A program made the translations under genes and the position numbers. Positions 1-12,900 of a stretch of 64,000 nt of DNA are shown here, piece by piece; within the stretch, counting starts at the first letter, position 1, and each line of letters opens with the position of its first letter. The DNA lies in NCBI GenBank assembly GCA_947396885.1, contig OX377202.1, positions 61,964,034-62,028,033 of the forward strand, read 5' to 3'. The stretch comes from Heligmosomoides polygyrus polygyrus. Taxonomy: Eukaryota > Nematoda > Chromadorea > Rhabditida > Heligmosomidae. The notes below the pieces were generated by a model. The model did no database searches, was not told where the DNA came from, and worked only from the letters and a program-made list of their open reading frames with translations.

Positions 1-262
1 CGCCCTCTACCACTGCGCCACCCAGTCCACGACACCGGTATCTTGCGCTGCCGTGAAGAGCTCGCTCTGCGGGGCCTTAACCGTTACACCCTCGAACTCG
101 TTTGGGTCAAGGATTCGGCAAAAACAAAACAGGTTCTGTTACTATTTGGAGGTCGGGGATTCTCCCTATAGTACTCGTCCTTGCCGTTCCGGCGTACCGT
201 TCAGACAGTTCCCTTGTAAGGGGCGTAACCACCAACGTCTCTGAAGATCTTCCTTACAAAAG
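1..262 (-). repeat. tRNA-derived SINE-like unit, cut by the window edge
   Basis: Read on the minus strand, bases 26-1 give a tRNA A-box-like stretch (GGCGCAGTGGTAGAG). The matching B box would lie off the left edge. The segment from about 140 to 262 (GATTCTCC, CCGTTCAGACA, CCCTTGTAAG) is a diverged direct copy of 7300-7400, which lies beside a more complete tRNA-like unit. Both therefore belong to one family. No intact tRNA can be folded. Confidence 0.5.
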
Positions 263-764
263 TGAAACTTATCTGAAATTGCCTAATAGTTCTCCAAATG
301 CGTTACGATGTGCTTTTGATGACCTTTCGAAAGTCCTCGCAAATAATGAAGTAATGCTTGTTGGGGACGCCAGTTCTTTCATTCGTTCAACGGAGACTTG
401 TGCTGTGCTTCAGAATTCTCGAAGCTCAAATTAAAACTATGTCCTGAGGAGTAGACTAGGTATCCTAAAATCTTTTCAACAAAACTTGGTTAAAACAAGC
501 CATGATGATGGGAGGTAGAAGAGTTGGAGAATAGCTTGAGTTCACTCACGACTTCATGGAGAAACCCGATCTTGGATGGCAGAAGACTGCTTCTAGGAGA
601 CGCCATTAGTAAGCCACAACGAACAAACTCGCCCTAAGGTATTGAAGGGGCGTCAAACGGAATAGGTCCGTGAAAATGCAAAACCGCTCCTCTAGCAGCA
701 GTTGGATAACGCCAGAAATTCATGAAAATGTTTCTAATGGTTTCGATCTTGGCATTCTTCTTAC
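263..764. other. intronic or downstream sequence of the transporter gene
   Basis: No coding segment, RNA gene or recognisable transposon was found here. The short open frames do not resemble known families. Remaining 3' exons of the nucleoside transporter were looked for, including the conserved stretch that follows NEFVAY in CNT proteins, and not found; they probably lie beyond the left edge. Confidence 0.4.
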
Positions 765-935
765 GCTGATCCGCCGTGGTTCTGAGGAGAGAAGCTCGCC
801 CAGCTTTCGATAGGCCACGAATTCGTTGACTGCTGTCTTGGTGGCCATCAGGCGAGCGACCTCCATTGTCTCCTCTATACCCGCCGTCACTCCAATCATA
901 TAGGCGACTGGAAACATGACGAATCCGAAGGCGAC
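765..935 (-). CDS. transporter exon with the NEFVAY signature
   Basis: 57 codons. FGFVMFPVAYMIGV is a membrane helix, followed by EVARLMATKTAVNEFVAYRKL. KT-x2-NEFVAY is a highly conserved CNT motif of the C-terminal transport domain. The acceptor is CTTCTTCAG|GTC and the donor ATCAGC|GTAAG. The upstream boundary is uncertain, because the frame stays open further and MLLQ just before the chosen acceptor also fits the family. A second frame over the same DNA (634-993) is a shadow. Confidence 0.88.
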
Positions 936-3900
936 CTGAAGAAGCATCCTTGCTGGGGAAGCTGATCTGGAAGCAACGGTCCAGTGCATACAATAGGATC
1001 TCCTGCTGATCGCCGTTCAGTCAATGCTCCGTTCTGGCTGATTATCGAAAGTAGCTTTCAAATACACGTCAGTAAGGGGGTTTACGTTATATGGACTTCA
1101 CTTTTCTAGCTCTGTCATGTACAGAGGTTCATGAGTCAAACAAACTGGCCGTAGTTCATGAGTCATTGTTTACAGCAGTAGCTTTACAGCTTTTTACAAC
1201 AATGCTTCGCCCGCCTAAACTGCTATAAATACCACCCATTTTCCGGTGCAAATAGCGGGCCCTTCGACTGGAAAGCCACTTCACTTCGCTTCAATCCACT
1301 GGACTTCACTCCACTGTATACATTGGATCCGATCGAAAATCTTCGGATAATTGAATGAATTGGGTAACGCTATTTTGGCGAAGTCCGGATTTTTGAGCGA
1401 TTCGGATAACGTCGATTTTGCGGACCCCGGATTTTTGGATGATTCGGATCAGTTTTTCCGAATCGGATATCCGAAAATGACCCACTAAATATATTTGTTC
1501 GATTGAACCTTCGGATATATTGGATGATTCAGATAACGCTACTTTGGCCCACCCAGATTTTTGGATGGTTACGATATCGACATTTCCGGGAACCTTGGAT
1601 TTTTGGACGATTCGGATCAGGTTATGCGAATCGGATTTCCGAAAATACTTCATTCAGATCCGCTGTATACTCCACTGGCGGACCTGCCGACAATCCAGAC
1701 TATACAATACAAAATTTATAACAACCACAACAAGAGCAACATTATTGTCGATACATGTACACCGTTTGGATTATAACGTCATAGTCTTTTTATCAAGTGT
1801 AATATAAATATGGTCGATCCAATTATGAACCTCCAAATCATATTGGACAGTGATGCTGTCCAAAAAACCTCTGATTTTTTCCACCTTTTCAAGTTCTCCA
1901 TTTCCATTCATGTGGTTGGCAGTGGAAAGTTTCCATAGGTGTTAGGAACAACTGAGATTCGCGCAAAACTCCACATAAGTAAAAACCAGTTCTAGTATGC
2001 ATGAACTCCGCCACTGCCGGTACCAAGCCCGGATGTGAAAGGAGAAGGATTGAGCGACGGGCCAGCAACCCGTCCCCGCAAAAGCCCTTTATGCTACAGA
2101 AACGACGAACTATATGGATACTGCTGAAAAGGGAAAATTGAAGTCGAGCTTTGTGACGGGAGACCTGATACTGGATTCGGTTTTCTCTTCAAAGAACATC
2201 ACGCGTATTGGAACCTGGAACGTACGCACGCTTCACCAAACTCGTCTAACTCCACCAGGAATTCGATATTTACGGCCTAGATATTCTCGGAGTCAGCGAG
2301 GTCCGGTGAAATGGAAATGGACGCTTGATCAGTGACGGAAAAACTGTCCTGTTCTCTGGACCAGAAAGAGGACATGAAAGAGGAGTGGGAATCGTCCTTA
2401 GTAAACGAGCTGCAAACTTTCTCGTCAGCTGGGTACCAGTAAACGACAGGATCATCACTGCGCGCTTTCGAACGAGGCATACCCGAGTTGCAGTTTTACG
2501 AGTATGCTCCAACGGAAGACGCAACCGTCGAAGAGAAGGACGATTTCTACGAGCGGCTACAAGACACCATCGATGAAATGCCACGACGGGATCTTAAACT
2601 TGTTCTGGGCGACTTCAACGCGCAAGTTGGAGGCGATGGAAACGGCATGGAAAAATCTGTTGGAGCGTTCGCATCGTCGGATCACCTAAGCAACAACGGC
2701 GAAAGGCTGGTGTCCTTCTGTGACTTTAACGATCTATGGATCGCAAACACCTTCTTCTTTCATCGAGGCATCCACAAGAAAACTTGGAGATTGCCAAATG
2801 GCACAATGGCTAATGAAATCGACCACATTTGCATCAACCGCAAATGGAGAACTTCAGTACACGATGCACGTGCATACAAAGGTGCTGATGTACCACAACC
2901 TCGTCAGGGCTACGTTGAAGCTGAAGCTGAAGCTGCAAAAAGGCCGGTTGTCAGACGACCATATGACGTCGAATGGTTCAAAAACCTTATAACCACGAGG
3001 AACTTCCGCGTTGAATTAGGAAACCGTTTCAGTATGCTTGCCGAATGCGAAAGCATTGACGAACGCTGGGAAGCCGTCAAGACCGCGTTATGAGAAAGTG
3101 CTGAAGTGACCATCGGACGCAGACGAGGCAAGCGAAAGGAGCAATGGATTCGAGAAGAAACCTGGGAGCTGATAGATGAGAGGAAGCAAGCCAGGCAAAG
3201 AAGGGGGTGTGCCAAGGCACCTGACGAAGCCGGACAATGGGGCAAAATCCATTCAGAACTTGACCGACAGGTAAAAGCATCGATAGCATAAAGCAGCGTG
3301 ATAAGAAAGCCTGGATTGCCCAGAAGAAAACAGAAGCACAAACAGAAGCTACTCGTGGTGATTCGAAAACACTATATCGAATCGTTTCGGAGCTAACAGG
3401 AGTAAGACTCAACACGTGTGTCCCTATAAAGGACAAAAATGGCAGACTACTTGTCAGTGAAACTGAACAAAACGAAAGATGGGTCGAACACTCCTGCGAA
3501 GTGTACAACCAGCCCCACCATCCACTACACCTACGTTCGATGACGAAAACGCCTTAGGAGAGCTGAACGTCAACACAGGCTGCATAACGGTTGAAGAAAC
3601 AAAGACAGCAATACGATGTCTTAAGAACAATAAGGGCCCTGGTCTTGACGAAATTGCAGCGGAAATGTTAAAAGCTGGAGGCATGCCGATTGCGAAACAA
3701 TTGACGACGCTCTTCAACAACTGCTGGCACCAACACAACCTGCCAGAAGACTGAAAAAAACCTAGTAGTCCAACTGCCGAAAAAAGGAAGTTTATCGGAC
3801 TGCGGAAACTGGAGGGGCATCATCTTGTTGTCAGTGCCAGGTAAAGTATTCTGCACCGTATTGTTAAGAAGGATTCGAGATGCTACTGACTGCGGAACGA

Positions 3901-6900
3901 GTTGGATTCAGAAACGGAAGATTGTGTTGCGATCAGATTTTTACGCTGCGCAACAAAATCGAACAGTGCGTGGAATACCGCTACCCGCTCGACATAAACT
4001 TCGTCGTTTTAAGGCTTTTGATAGTGCACACCACGTGTCACTGTGGGAAATATTCAAGCTCTATGTAGTCCCTACGACATTCGTCGAGATATTCAGAAGT
4101 CTATATCAAAACTCCATGTGCTGCATGAAGACAACGCTTGGAAATACAAGTTACTTCAAGGTCACCACAGGAGTCAGGCAGGGATGTGTTCTCTCACCGT
4201 TGCTATTCAACGTCGTCCTCGACTTCGTAATGAGAAGAACGACAGCCGAAGTACAGGAAGGCATTCCTTGGTTTAGAGGACGACTTATGGACCTGGACTT
4301 TGCCGATGACATCGCCGTATTCTCTGAGGACAACGATAAGTTACGAAGAATTACAGAAAGCCTTAGCCGAGAAGCAGACAACATTGGACTCCGAATTAGT
4401 CCCGAAAAGTCAAAGGTCATGTGCGTAGGAATTACGAGCCCAAGACGGCATCTACATAGGTTCGAACCGCTTGGAAGCAGTGAACAGCCTCATCTACTTG
4501 GGAAGTATGACCGCCAATGATGGAGATGGTGAGACCGACGTTCGTTGAAGGATCGCGAAGGCGACAGCAATATTCCGAAGGCTCAAACCACTATGGACGT
4601 CGTCCTCTATTTCAAGTAGCGTAAAGCTGCTTTGTATTCGTCGATAGTCGTCCCAACTGCAATGTACGCTAGCGAAACATGGAAGACGTCAACTAGCATC
4701 ATCAGACGGGTCAACGCGTTCCATTGCAAATGTCTGCGGCAATTTATGAGGGTACGTTACACGGACAACGTGAAACGAAGAAATATTGCGGCGCTGTCAC
4801 TCAAGGTGCCTCTACGAAACCGTTAAGCAACGTCGACTCCACCTGGCCGGACACATCCTGAGTATGCCGGAGCACCGGCTGCCGAGATCAGCCATGCAAT
4901 GGACTCCGCATGGAAAACGAACTAGAGGATGCCCAAGAAACACGTGGCGTCGCAAGGTATAATGATCTTAAGGTTATGGATATTTCTAGGCAGGAGTGCG
5001 AAGAAGTAGCCCAAGACAGGCAGCGGTGGAAAGACCTCGTCGCCCTATGCGCTCAACAGCACGGGAGGAACTAAGTACTAAGTAAGCAAGTATGCATGCG
5101 GCTTTCCTTTAGTTGTTGTCAGAGAACAAGGATGCGTTCCAGTAAGATGGATGTGGTTTATTGCTTTTGAAGTTTTTCTCAGCAAACTCCACACACTTTA
5201 TTCTTGTGCTCTCCATGGTCAGATTCACGCTTAAATTAATGAATCGTCGTTTCAGCCTACTTGACAAGTTGCAGTGGTCACGCAATACTCGAGCCAGTGA
5301 TCTATCTCTCACTGAAACCTCGGCACATAAGTTGGTAGTTAGTGTATCTCATGCAACACGAGGATTTGGGGTCGATCATTATTTTTCAGAGCCTAACGTT
5401 TCGACTTCACGTCGTCTTCAGAGGTCTAAACGTGGTGTGTAGGCTTTTGGTTGCGCTTATGCTACCAAGTGCCTTAACTGTGTACCCTAGCATTTCGGAG
5501 TTACACCTATGAACACAGTGACTTCATCTCTCCTATATGGACTTCCTTGTGTTCGTAGATGTAAGTCCGAAGTGCTAGGGTAGTTGAGGCGCTTGGGGGC
5601 ATAGAGCATACTAAAACCTATGCACCACATTCACGCCTCTGAAGGCAAAGTGAAGTCGAAGCGTGAGGCTCTGCGAAATAAAGATCCTCCTCAAAACCTC
5701 GTGTAGCACAAGAGAGTCATTGCTGAAGGTTGATTAACTTTACACTAACTACCGAAGTGATTCGATAATTTGAATTTCGAGCTAACTAGGAGTACCTCGC
5801 TGCATGTTCGCACTTGTGGATCTGGAAGGAAGCTGTGGTAGCGGAAGGAAGCTCGAGCCTGGATTGAGTCGACGGTTCGTCATAGAATGGGTACCGCGTT
5901 CTCCCTTCAGCGCGATAGATCCTACGGAGCGCATCGTCTACTCTCACAAGGAAAGGGTCTGAAGCGTATATCTGAACGGGGGGGGGGGGCGAGTCATATA
6001 GGGAGAATCCTCAACCCTCAATTGGTTTGAAAATGTGCTTATTTCTTGCCAAGTCGTTAAACCCAAGGAGTAGGGAGTCACAATGGGATATGGCGCAGCA
6101 TGCGTTTAGGGGTATTGTACGCCCGCGATGCTTCTGACGACAAGCGGCTTGGAGCACAGTGGAAGTGACGTTGCTTCATGCGAAGAAGGTCGGGGGCTTG
6201 GTTCTTCTGCGCTGCTGCAATTTGCATTTCAACCGATTGGTAGAGATTTGGGGGATTCTGACGTCTATACCATTCTCAGACGTTTTCTGCGCATTTTTCC
6301 AGCGCCACTTGTGGTATTCAACATGGTGATGTATAAATGTTCAACAGCAATGATACACAGGTACAAAGTGCTTACGGGTAGCGTATAAAGGCTACAGGCT
6401 CCGCATAGTCTGTTTTCATACATGCACCAAAGGCCCGGAGAAAAACCATCCTGCTCGGGTTTTCAAAGGAGACCACGTTGTGACGTTGGAGGTGGTTCAA
6501 ATGAGAAACGAGGTGTGCGGATCCCGCAAATACACGCTTTCCCTCATGCCTGCCTGTCACCTGGAAATCAGAGGTCTGCTAAAGGTTTTCTAGAACCTAA
6601 CACCAACAATGTCCGCCGACGGTCGAGTGGTAATCCACCTGCTCATGCTGAAGTGTGGCACCTATTTAGACGAGGAATCCTCGAGGGAAGAAATCAAACG
6701 GGTCGAACGGATGGCCAGCATACTTAAGGACTTCGAAGCACGTCAACTTGAAGTTGACTAAGACGAACAGCTGGAAGAGGTGAAGAATAAGAGGAAGATT
6801 GGGATCCGCAAGATGAACTGATGGACGTGGAGGAGCAAGCAAGCAGTGGGCATATGATAACGTTTTCGGGTAGAACTCTTGTTTCGGAAAGGGTAGTATT

Positions 6901-9900
6901 CCATTGGATTTCGGTTGCGTGCTCATAACCATGGAGGAAGACACCGCGATTCACTACACAGGCACTTTGTACCTGTGTATCGCTGGTGCTGAACATTTGT
7001 CACCATGTTGAATAGCACAGCGTACAGCTGGAAAATGCGCAGAAAACGTCTGAAAATGGTATCGACGTCAGAATCCCCCAAATCTCAACCAATCAGTTGA
7101 AATGCAAAAATGCAGCACCGAGGAACGAAACCCCTGACCGCTCTCGCATGCATCAACCCTCTACCCAGCTGCGCTCCGAGCCACCACCTGCGGTGGCATC
7201 GCGGGCGTACAACACCCCCAAACGCGTGCTGCGCCGTATCCCATTGTGACCCCTACTCCTTGGGTTAAGCGACTTGGCCGAAATAAACACGTTTTCAAAC
7301 CAATTGAGGGATGAGGATTCTCCTTATATGATTCGCTCCCACCGTTCAGACATATGCTTCAGACCCTTCCCTTGTAAGTTCTAAGGGGAAGCCTAACCAT
7401 AAGTTCATCGAAGTTCTAAAAAAAACTAATAAATAAACGGAAGCCAAAGATGATGGAAACTTTTCAATCCAACCTCTAAGCTCCATGGTCCATAACCGAT
7501 GAGATCTCCGAGGTAGAAAATAACGCTATTCGTGAGTCCTAGCAGGGAGAGTAGAGAGACGAGGTTGACAGCGATGGCCACGACAATATGAAATCCTGCC
7601 ATAGCACCATTTGATACGCATTCTATTGGATTGTTCTCCTCACTGAAATCACTGGTTTTGAAAAAACTTAACTATAGGAACGCATAAGAGTCATTGCTGG
7701 AAAAGATGATTAACTTCGTAACGGCACCCAAGAATTCAACTACTTAGGAAACACTCACCAGCCTCATCCAGGCTTGCAATTTAAATGCATTGGAGAGCTC
7801 ATTATGGAGGTGATAATTAAACCAAATGTGTCAAGTAAGCTATTAGGTTGTAATAAAAGATGAATCGACACGACGACACTGCTACTTCTGTATGACAACG
7901 CACGACAGCATCTTCCGCGGATGGTCATTTAGAAATTGAACGAACTGCAGGTCGGAACTCTCCCTCATCCGCCATATTCGCCAGGCCTAGCGCCAACTAA
8001 CTTTCAGGTTTTCATGCATCTAGATTAGCTTTTCAAAGGGTAGAGTCTCTAAAAACCAACGTGATGTACAATCTGTTCCTAGAATTTACTCAGTCTAGAT
8101 CGTCGGATTTTTTATGAAAATGGCATATCTAAACTGGAATCACGTTGGCAGGGTTGCGCTGATTCTAATGGTGCTTATTTTGAATAAAGCAGTGCAATTT
8201 GAGTTGAGTTATGGCTTTTCAAAAATAACGTGAGAAAACTGCCAGAACATTCCTTACAACCTAATAAATAAAATACTACCCGATTCCGGTGTTATGTGTG
8301 GAAGGAGGGAGAGGGTGCGAGGGCCCGCAAGTGTTATAACTGCGTGCGTTATGGTCACATTTGCCGAGATTGCCCGCTACGTAAGACGAGAGTGAGCCGT
8401 ATGAGGGAAAGTCTACCAGTCGCTAACTCCCCAAGTGAAAGAGCGCGAACTCAACCACAGAGGCCATCTAACTACTGTATCTCCGCTCTTGTCGAAAACA
8501 CCCAACATCTGGGAATAGTAGTGAAGAACATTAAAGGTGTCAAAAAGGACTTGATAGGTAGCCGAGTGATGGCCACGGTAAAACTTCTGGGTGGATCTAA
8601 CCCAGCGGTACTTGACACAGGGTCCATGATAAGCATCATCCCGCTTGGAGTATTGGTGAAGGCCGCAATCAAGGTTTTGATATCGATTCGTTTCATCCCA
8701 TTGATAAGGAAGAAATCGAACCTGCCTTCGATGCGTCAAACAATCCCATGACTTTTCTGGGAGTGGTGTGGATCGATGTAGAAATTGAAAATGGTGAGAG
8801 TAGTCCAATAGCGTCCCACGTAGCCAAAGGCAATGAGAGCGAGATTCCTCTCGGAACCAACGCATTGCCAAAGTTAGGAATTCGACTGTCTATTCCAAGA
8901 AAAACGACTCCCGAGCCAGAGGTATCGCGGCAATTACACACAGTTAAGGTGGCACAAAGAGTGTGTGTTCCGCCACACGAATCAGTTCTGGTTCCGGTGG
9001 AGTGCGATACTTTATGTGATGATACGGAAAGAGTACTATGGCCATCCAGGGAAGGCGCCCCGGTAGGAGTGTTTAAAATTAAGAAGCAAGGAACGATGCT
9101 GCCCATCACGAACACCCAGGACGAGCCACTCCTACTTAAAGAGGGAGAAACCATAGGATACTGGGGTACAGAGAAGTAGAAAGAAAATTGGGAGGAAGTT
9201 AATCCCCTAATGCTAGACCAAGGATCCATAACTGTATTTGGTAGCGAGAGGCTAGAAATCCTAAGTAGCCAAATAGCAGCAAATAGAAGGGCAAAACGGA
9301 ACGATCGAGATATTGAGCTACTGCTGGGAAAGTATCCTGATGCTTCCGCGGTAGCGGACAAAGAGCTATCCAGCACGAACTTAGTGGAAATGGGAATCGA
9401 CACAGGTGATAATGTCCCAATTAAGATGAAGGCTCGAGCAATGCCTTTAGGCGTTAGACCAAAATTGAAAGAGCTACTTCAAGATCTGATGAAAAGGAAC
9501 GTCATCGAGAAAAGCAATTCGAGTTGGGCTTTTCCCATAGTGCTTGTAGAGAAGAAAGATAGTAGCCTGACACTATGTGTCGACTACGAGAGCTTAATAA
9601 ACGCATAAAGCTTGATTCGTACCCCTTACCAACGGTAGATGCGGTATCACAGAGCATGGCAGGGAAGAAATATTTTTCCAATCTGGACTTTTGTAGCGGT
9701 TACTGGCAGATACCGCTATCCCCTGAGGCAAAGGAGAAGTCGGCGTTTACGACCCCAGAGGGCCTATTTCAGTTTCGGGTAACACCGTTCAGCCTGAGTA
9801 CGAGCCCGGCTGTGTTCCAGCGTCTAATAGATACAGTATTGCAAGACCTATTGGGCTCCGAAGTTTTCTGTTACATTGATGACATAATGGTCTGTACAGA

Positions 9901-12900
9901 AACAAGGGAGCGCCACTTTGTGCTACTGCGTAGCGTGTGCGAAAACCTCCAAAGAGCAGGCTTGAGACTGAAAGCCCAGAAGTGCATCATTCTGCAAAAG
10001 AAAGTTTCATTCCTAGGACATCGAATAGATGGCAATGGTGTTCACACCAGCCCGGAGAAAGTTGAAGCCATAGCAAAATATCCCACGCCTACTAACGTGA
10101 AAGAGTTACGAACGTTTTTGGGAATGGCATCTTTCTATCGAAAATTTTGTCTCGGATTCTCGAAAATGATGGGATGCTTGTTTAGCCTCACATCTACTAA
10201 GGCTAAGTGGAGCTGGGAAAGCGATCAAGTTCAGGCGTTTGAGAACGTGGAAAAGATGATCAGTTCAACACCAGTATTAGCGCAGCCAGACCTAGACGCG
10301 GCAAGGGAAGGTAGCAAACCCTTTGTGATCTTTACAGAAGCATGTACAGAGGGTTTAGGAGCGGTCCTGTCGCAAGAAGGACCTGACAAGTTGCTCCACC
10401 CGATTTATTTCGCGTCTAAGAGCTTAAGTAAGGCTGAAAAGCTGAAACGGACCTGGAGGCCCTAGCGGTAGTTTTCGCAGTTAGGCGATTTCACATGTTC
10501 GTATACGGTCTGCTAATAGTAGTCAGAACGGACCATCAACCGTTAACGGCACTGTTCAAACGCAGCAACGTTTCAGCCCGCATTTTGCGGCGGTCTCTCA
10601 AACTGCAGCGCTATAACCTGGAAATCCAATACGTGAAGGGAAGGGCAAACGCAGTGGCAGATGCGCTGAGTCGAGGAGCTGCGAAAGTGGAAGAGGATAA
10701 TTCCCTCGAAGGTTTGAATGACGCGGTAGTAGGTACGGTAGTAGTGAAAGAAAAGACAAAATGGATGAAAGATTTGGAAAGAGACCCCCAATTCAGTCTC
10801 GTATTGGAACTACTGCAGAAAGAGGATTTTGATGGCACGGTCAAATTGCTAGGAATGAATTATCCGGTGCACATAGCCGATTTTGTGATAGAAGACGGGA
10901 ACCTGAAATTTATTACGAGAACGGCAATTGTGTATGGGTCGTCCCTATAAGCGAACGATATAAAGTGTTTCAAGAAGCGCATTCAGGAGTTTTCGCTGCT
11001 TTCGCTATTCAGTGCGCATAAGCTTTTGAATAGAATGCGAAAACAATTTTTTTGGCCTACCATGACACAGGACGTCTACAAGTGGACAGAACAGTGCCAG
11101 AAATGCTTTGTGCATAATCCGAAACAGGCATTAATACCGCCGTTGAAACCAATTGTCACCTCGAGGCCGTTTGAAGTCATTGGCGTGGACATCCTCGAGT
11201 TAGGTATGACGTCAAAAGGAAACCGATATGCGGTCACAGTGATAGACCACTTCACAAAGTTCGCCGCCGCATACCCTGTCCCCGACAAATCGGCCGAAAC
11301 CGTAGCAAGAACCCTTTTTGTCCGCTGGATAACCGAGGTGTGCAGATGGCCCGAAGCGATTTTGTCGGACAGGGGAGGAGAGTTCAAAAATAAGGTCATG
11401 GAAGAACTGACGAGAATTAGGAAAATAGACCACATCTTTACGAAAGGGTATAACCCTCGTGAGAACGGTATAACGGAACGTTTGAATGGAGCTATAGTCG
11501 CGATGTTGCGAAAAACAACGGTTATACCCGCTGAATGAGACACCAGATTACCCTTTTGCATGATGTCCTACAACATGATAGCGCATAGTTCCACATGAGA
11601 GAGCCCGTATTTTCTCTTGCACGGGATTGATCCTTTGTTCCCTTCTGAAATTGTTCCGAATAGAGAAATTAGCTGGTACTCAATGGACAAGTCGGTAGGC
11701 CAGTACAAAGCAGAAATTCTCCAAGCAGTGGCGGAAACACATAAAAGAGTGAGGGAGCACAATGAGAGGACCCGCCTAGGTTTGAAAGCCGCGCATAACA
11801 AACATAGGAAGGTTGAGCCGAAGACCTACCCCAAAGTCGGAGACCGTGTATACGTGCTTTCACCGAACGAGAAGGGCAGAGATGCGCACCCTAAGTTGAT
11901 GTGCGAATGGGCTGGACCGTTCCGAGTATTAGATGTAAGCCAAAATTCCACGCTAGTAACGAGAATAGGCAAAAATGCAGAACCAGTTCGGATTCAGTTC
12001 GATAAGCTCCGAGCGGTACCGACTGCAATATCAGATGAAAGAATAGACACTGTTGCAAATAGGGGTCGTAGGGGAAGAAAACCCGCAGTAAGAGCCTGTA
12101 AAGTAATGTGCTCATATTTCAGTGCCGCCATTTTGTCGCCGGCAGATCGTGGCCACCTGCACTTCGAGTGCATTGATGACTGTTTCGCCAATACGACACT
12201 GGGCGACATTCAAGGCATCGATTTCCCAGGAGCACTCGCAAAGAAGCCATTTTCGAACATGTGGTCTGCCTGGAAGATCGCCAGTATATTCATAAGGAAC
12301 AATATCGACATGGCCACCAAGATGAAGCTGTGTCGAGAACAGAAGATGATGCTGGACGTCGACGCGCTCGTTCTTGTGCTAATGGTCGCCTACAACACGT
12401 GTGAAGAATGGACGGACTTCATCTGCTCCGCGACAAGAATCACAAGGCATGCTCCGATCGACAGCTATGCGGTCGATAGGCCATATGAGGAGGCCTTGTG
12501 TAGAGTCAAGAAAGCCGTCGCAGACATGACGCGACGCAATCGCCCAGCCAAAGAAGGGCCAGTGGGCTTCGCGGCCCCAGAGAATGCGAGGATGCTCGAG
12601 AAGGACGGAGAGCAAATTGGAATCCGCGCTCGTGTAATCGTTAAGTTCGACCAGCTCAGAGAAGTCGTAGTCGAGAAGGCCTTCAGCACCTGGGTCATCG
12701 TATGGCCGCTGGACATTCACGCCGATCAGCCGGACATTGAAGCTGTTGCATTGGCCGCGCAACAGCACATGCAGGCAGGAGGACACAAGGTTACGGCTGG
12801 CCTCCGTTGTCCTCGTACAACAGAGTCAAATGGATGATCATGAGCAAGCTATGGAAGGCGCTCGATGATAAGCTGTTGGCCTGCGCGGAAGTTAAGAAGA

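Larger units (their letters stand above)
5945..7378. repeat. large inverted repeat (palindrome A), arms about 425 bp, spacer about 590 bp
   Basis: The left arm 5945-6371 is the reverse complement of 6962-7378 at recognisable identity. GGTCTGAAG near 5955 pairs with CTTCAGACC near 7358; GAGAATCCTCA with TGAGGATTCTCC; GCAGCATGCG with CGCGTGCTGC; ACAGGTACAAAGTGC (6357-6371) with GCACTTTGTACCTGT (6962-6976). Both arms contain a tRNA-like unit. The spacer 6372-6961 holds a short open frame. Confidence 0.85.

Noticed and set aside
634..993. 119-codon minus-strand frame overlapping the NEFVAY exon
   Set aside because: Out of frame with the conserved transporter sequence; a shadow.
8413..9403. Long minus-strand open frames (152 and 236 codons) across 8413-8871 and 8693-9403
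   Set aside because: They are antisense to the protease/RT of the gypsy-type element and show no domain of their own.
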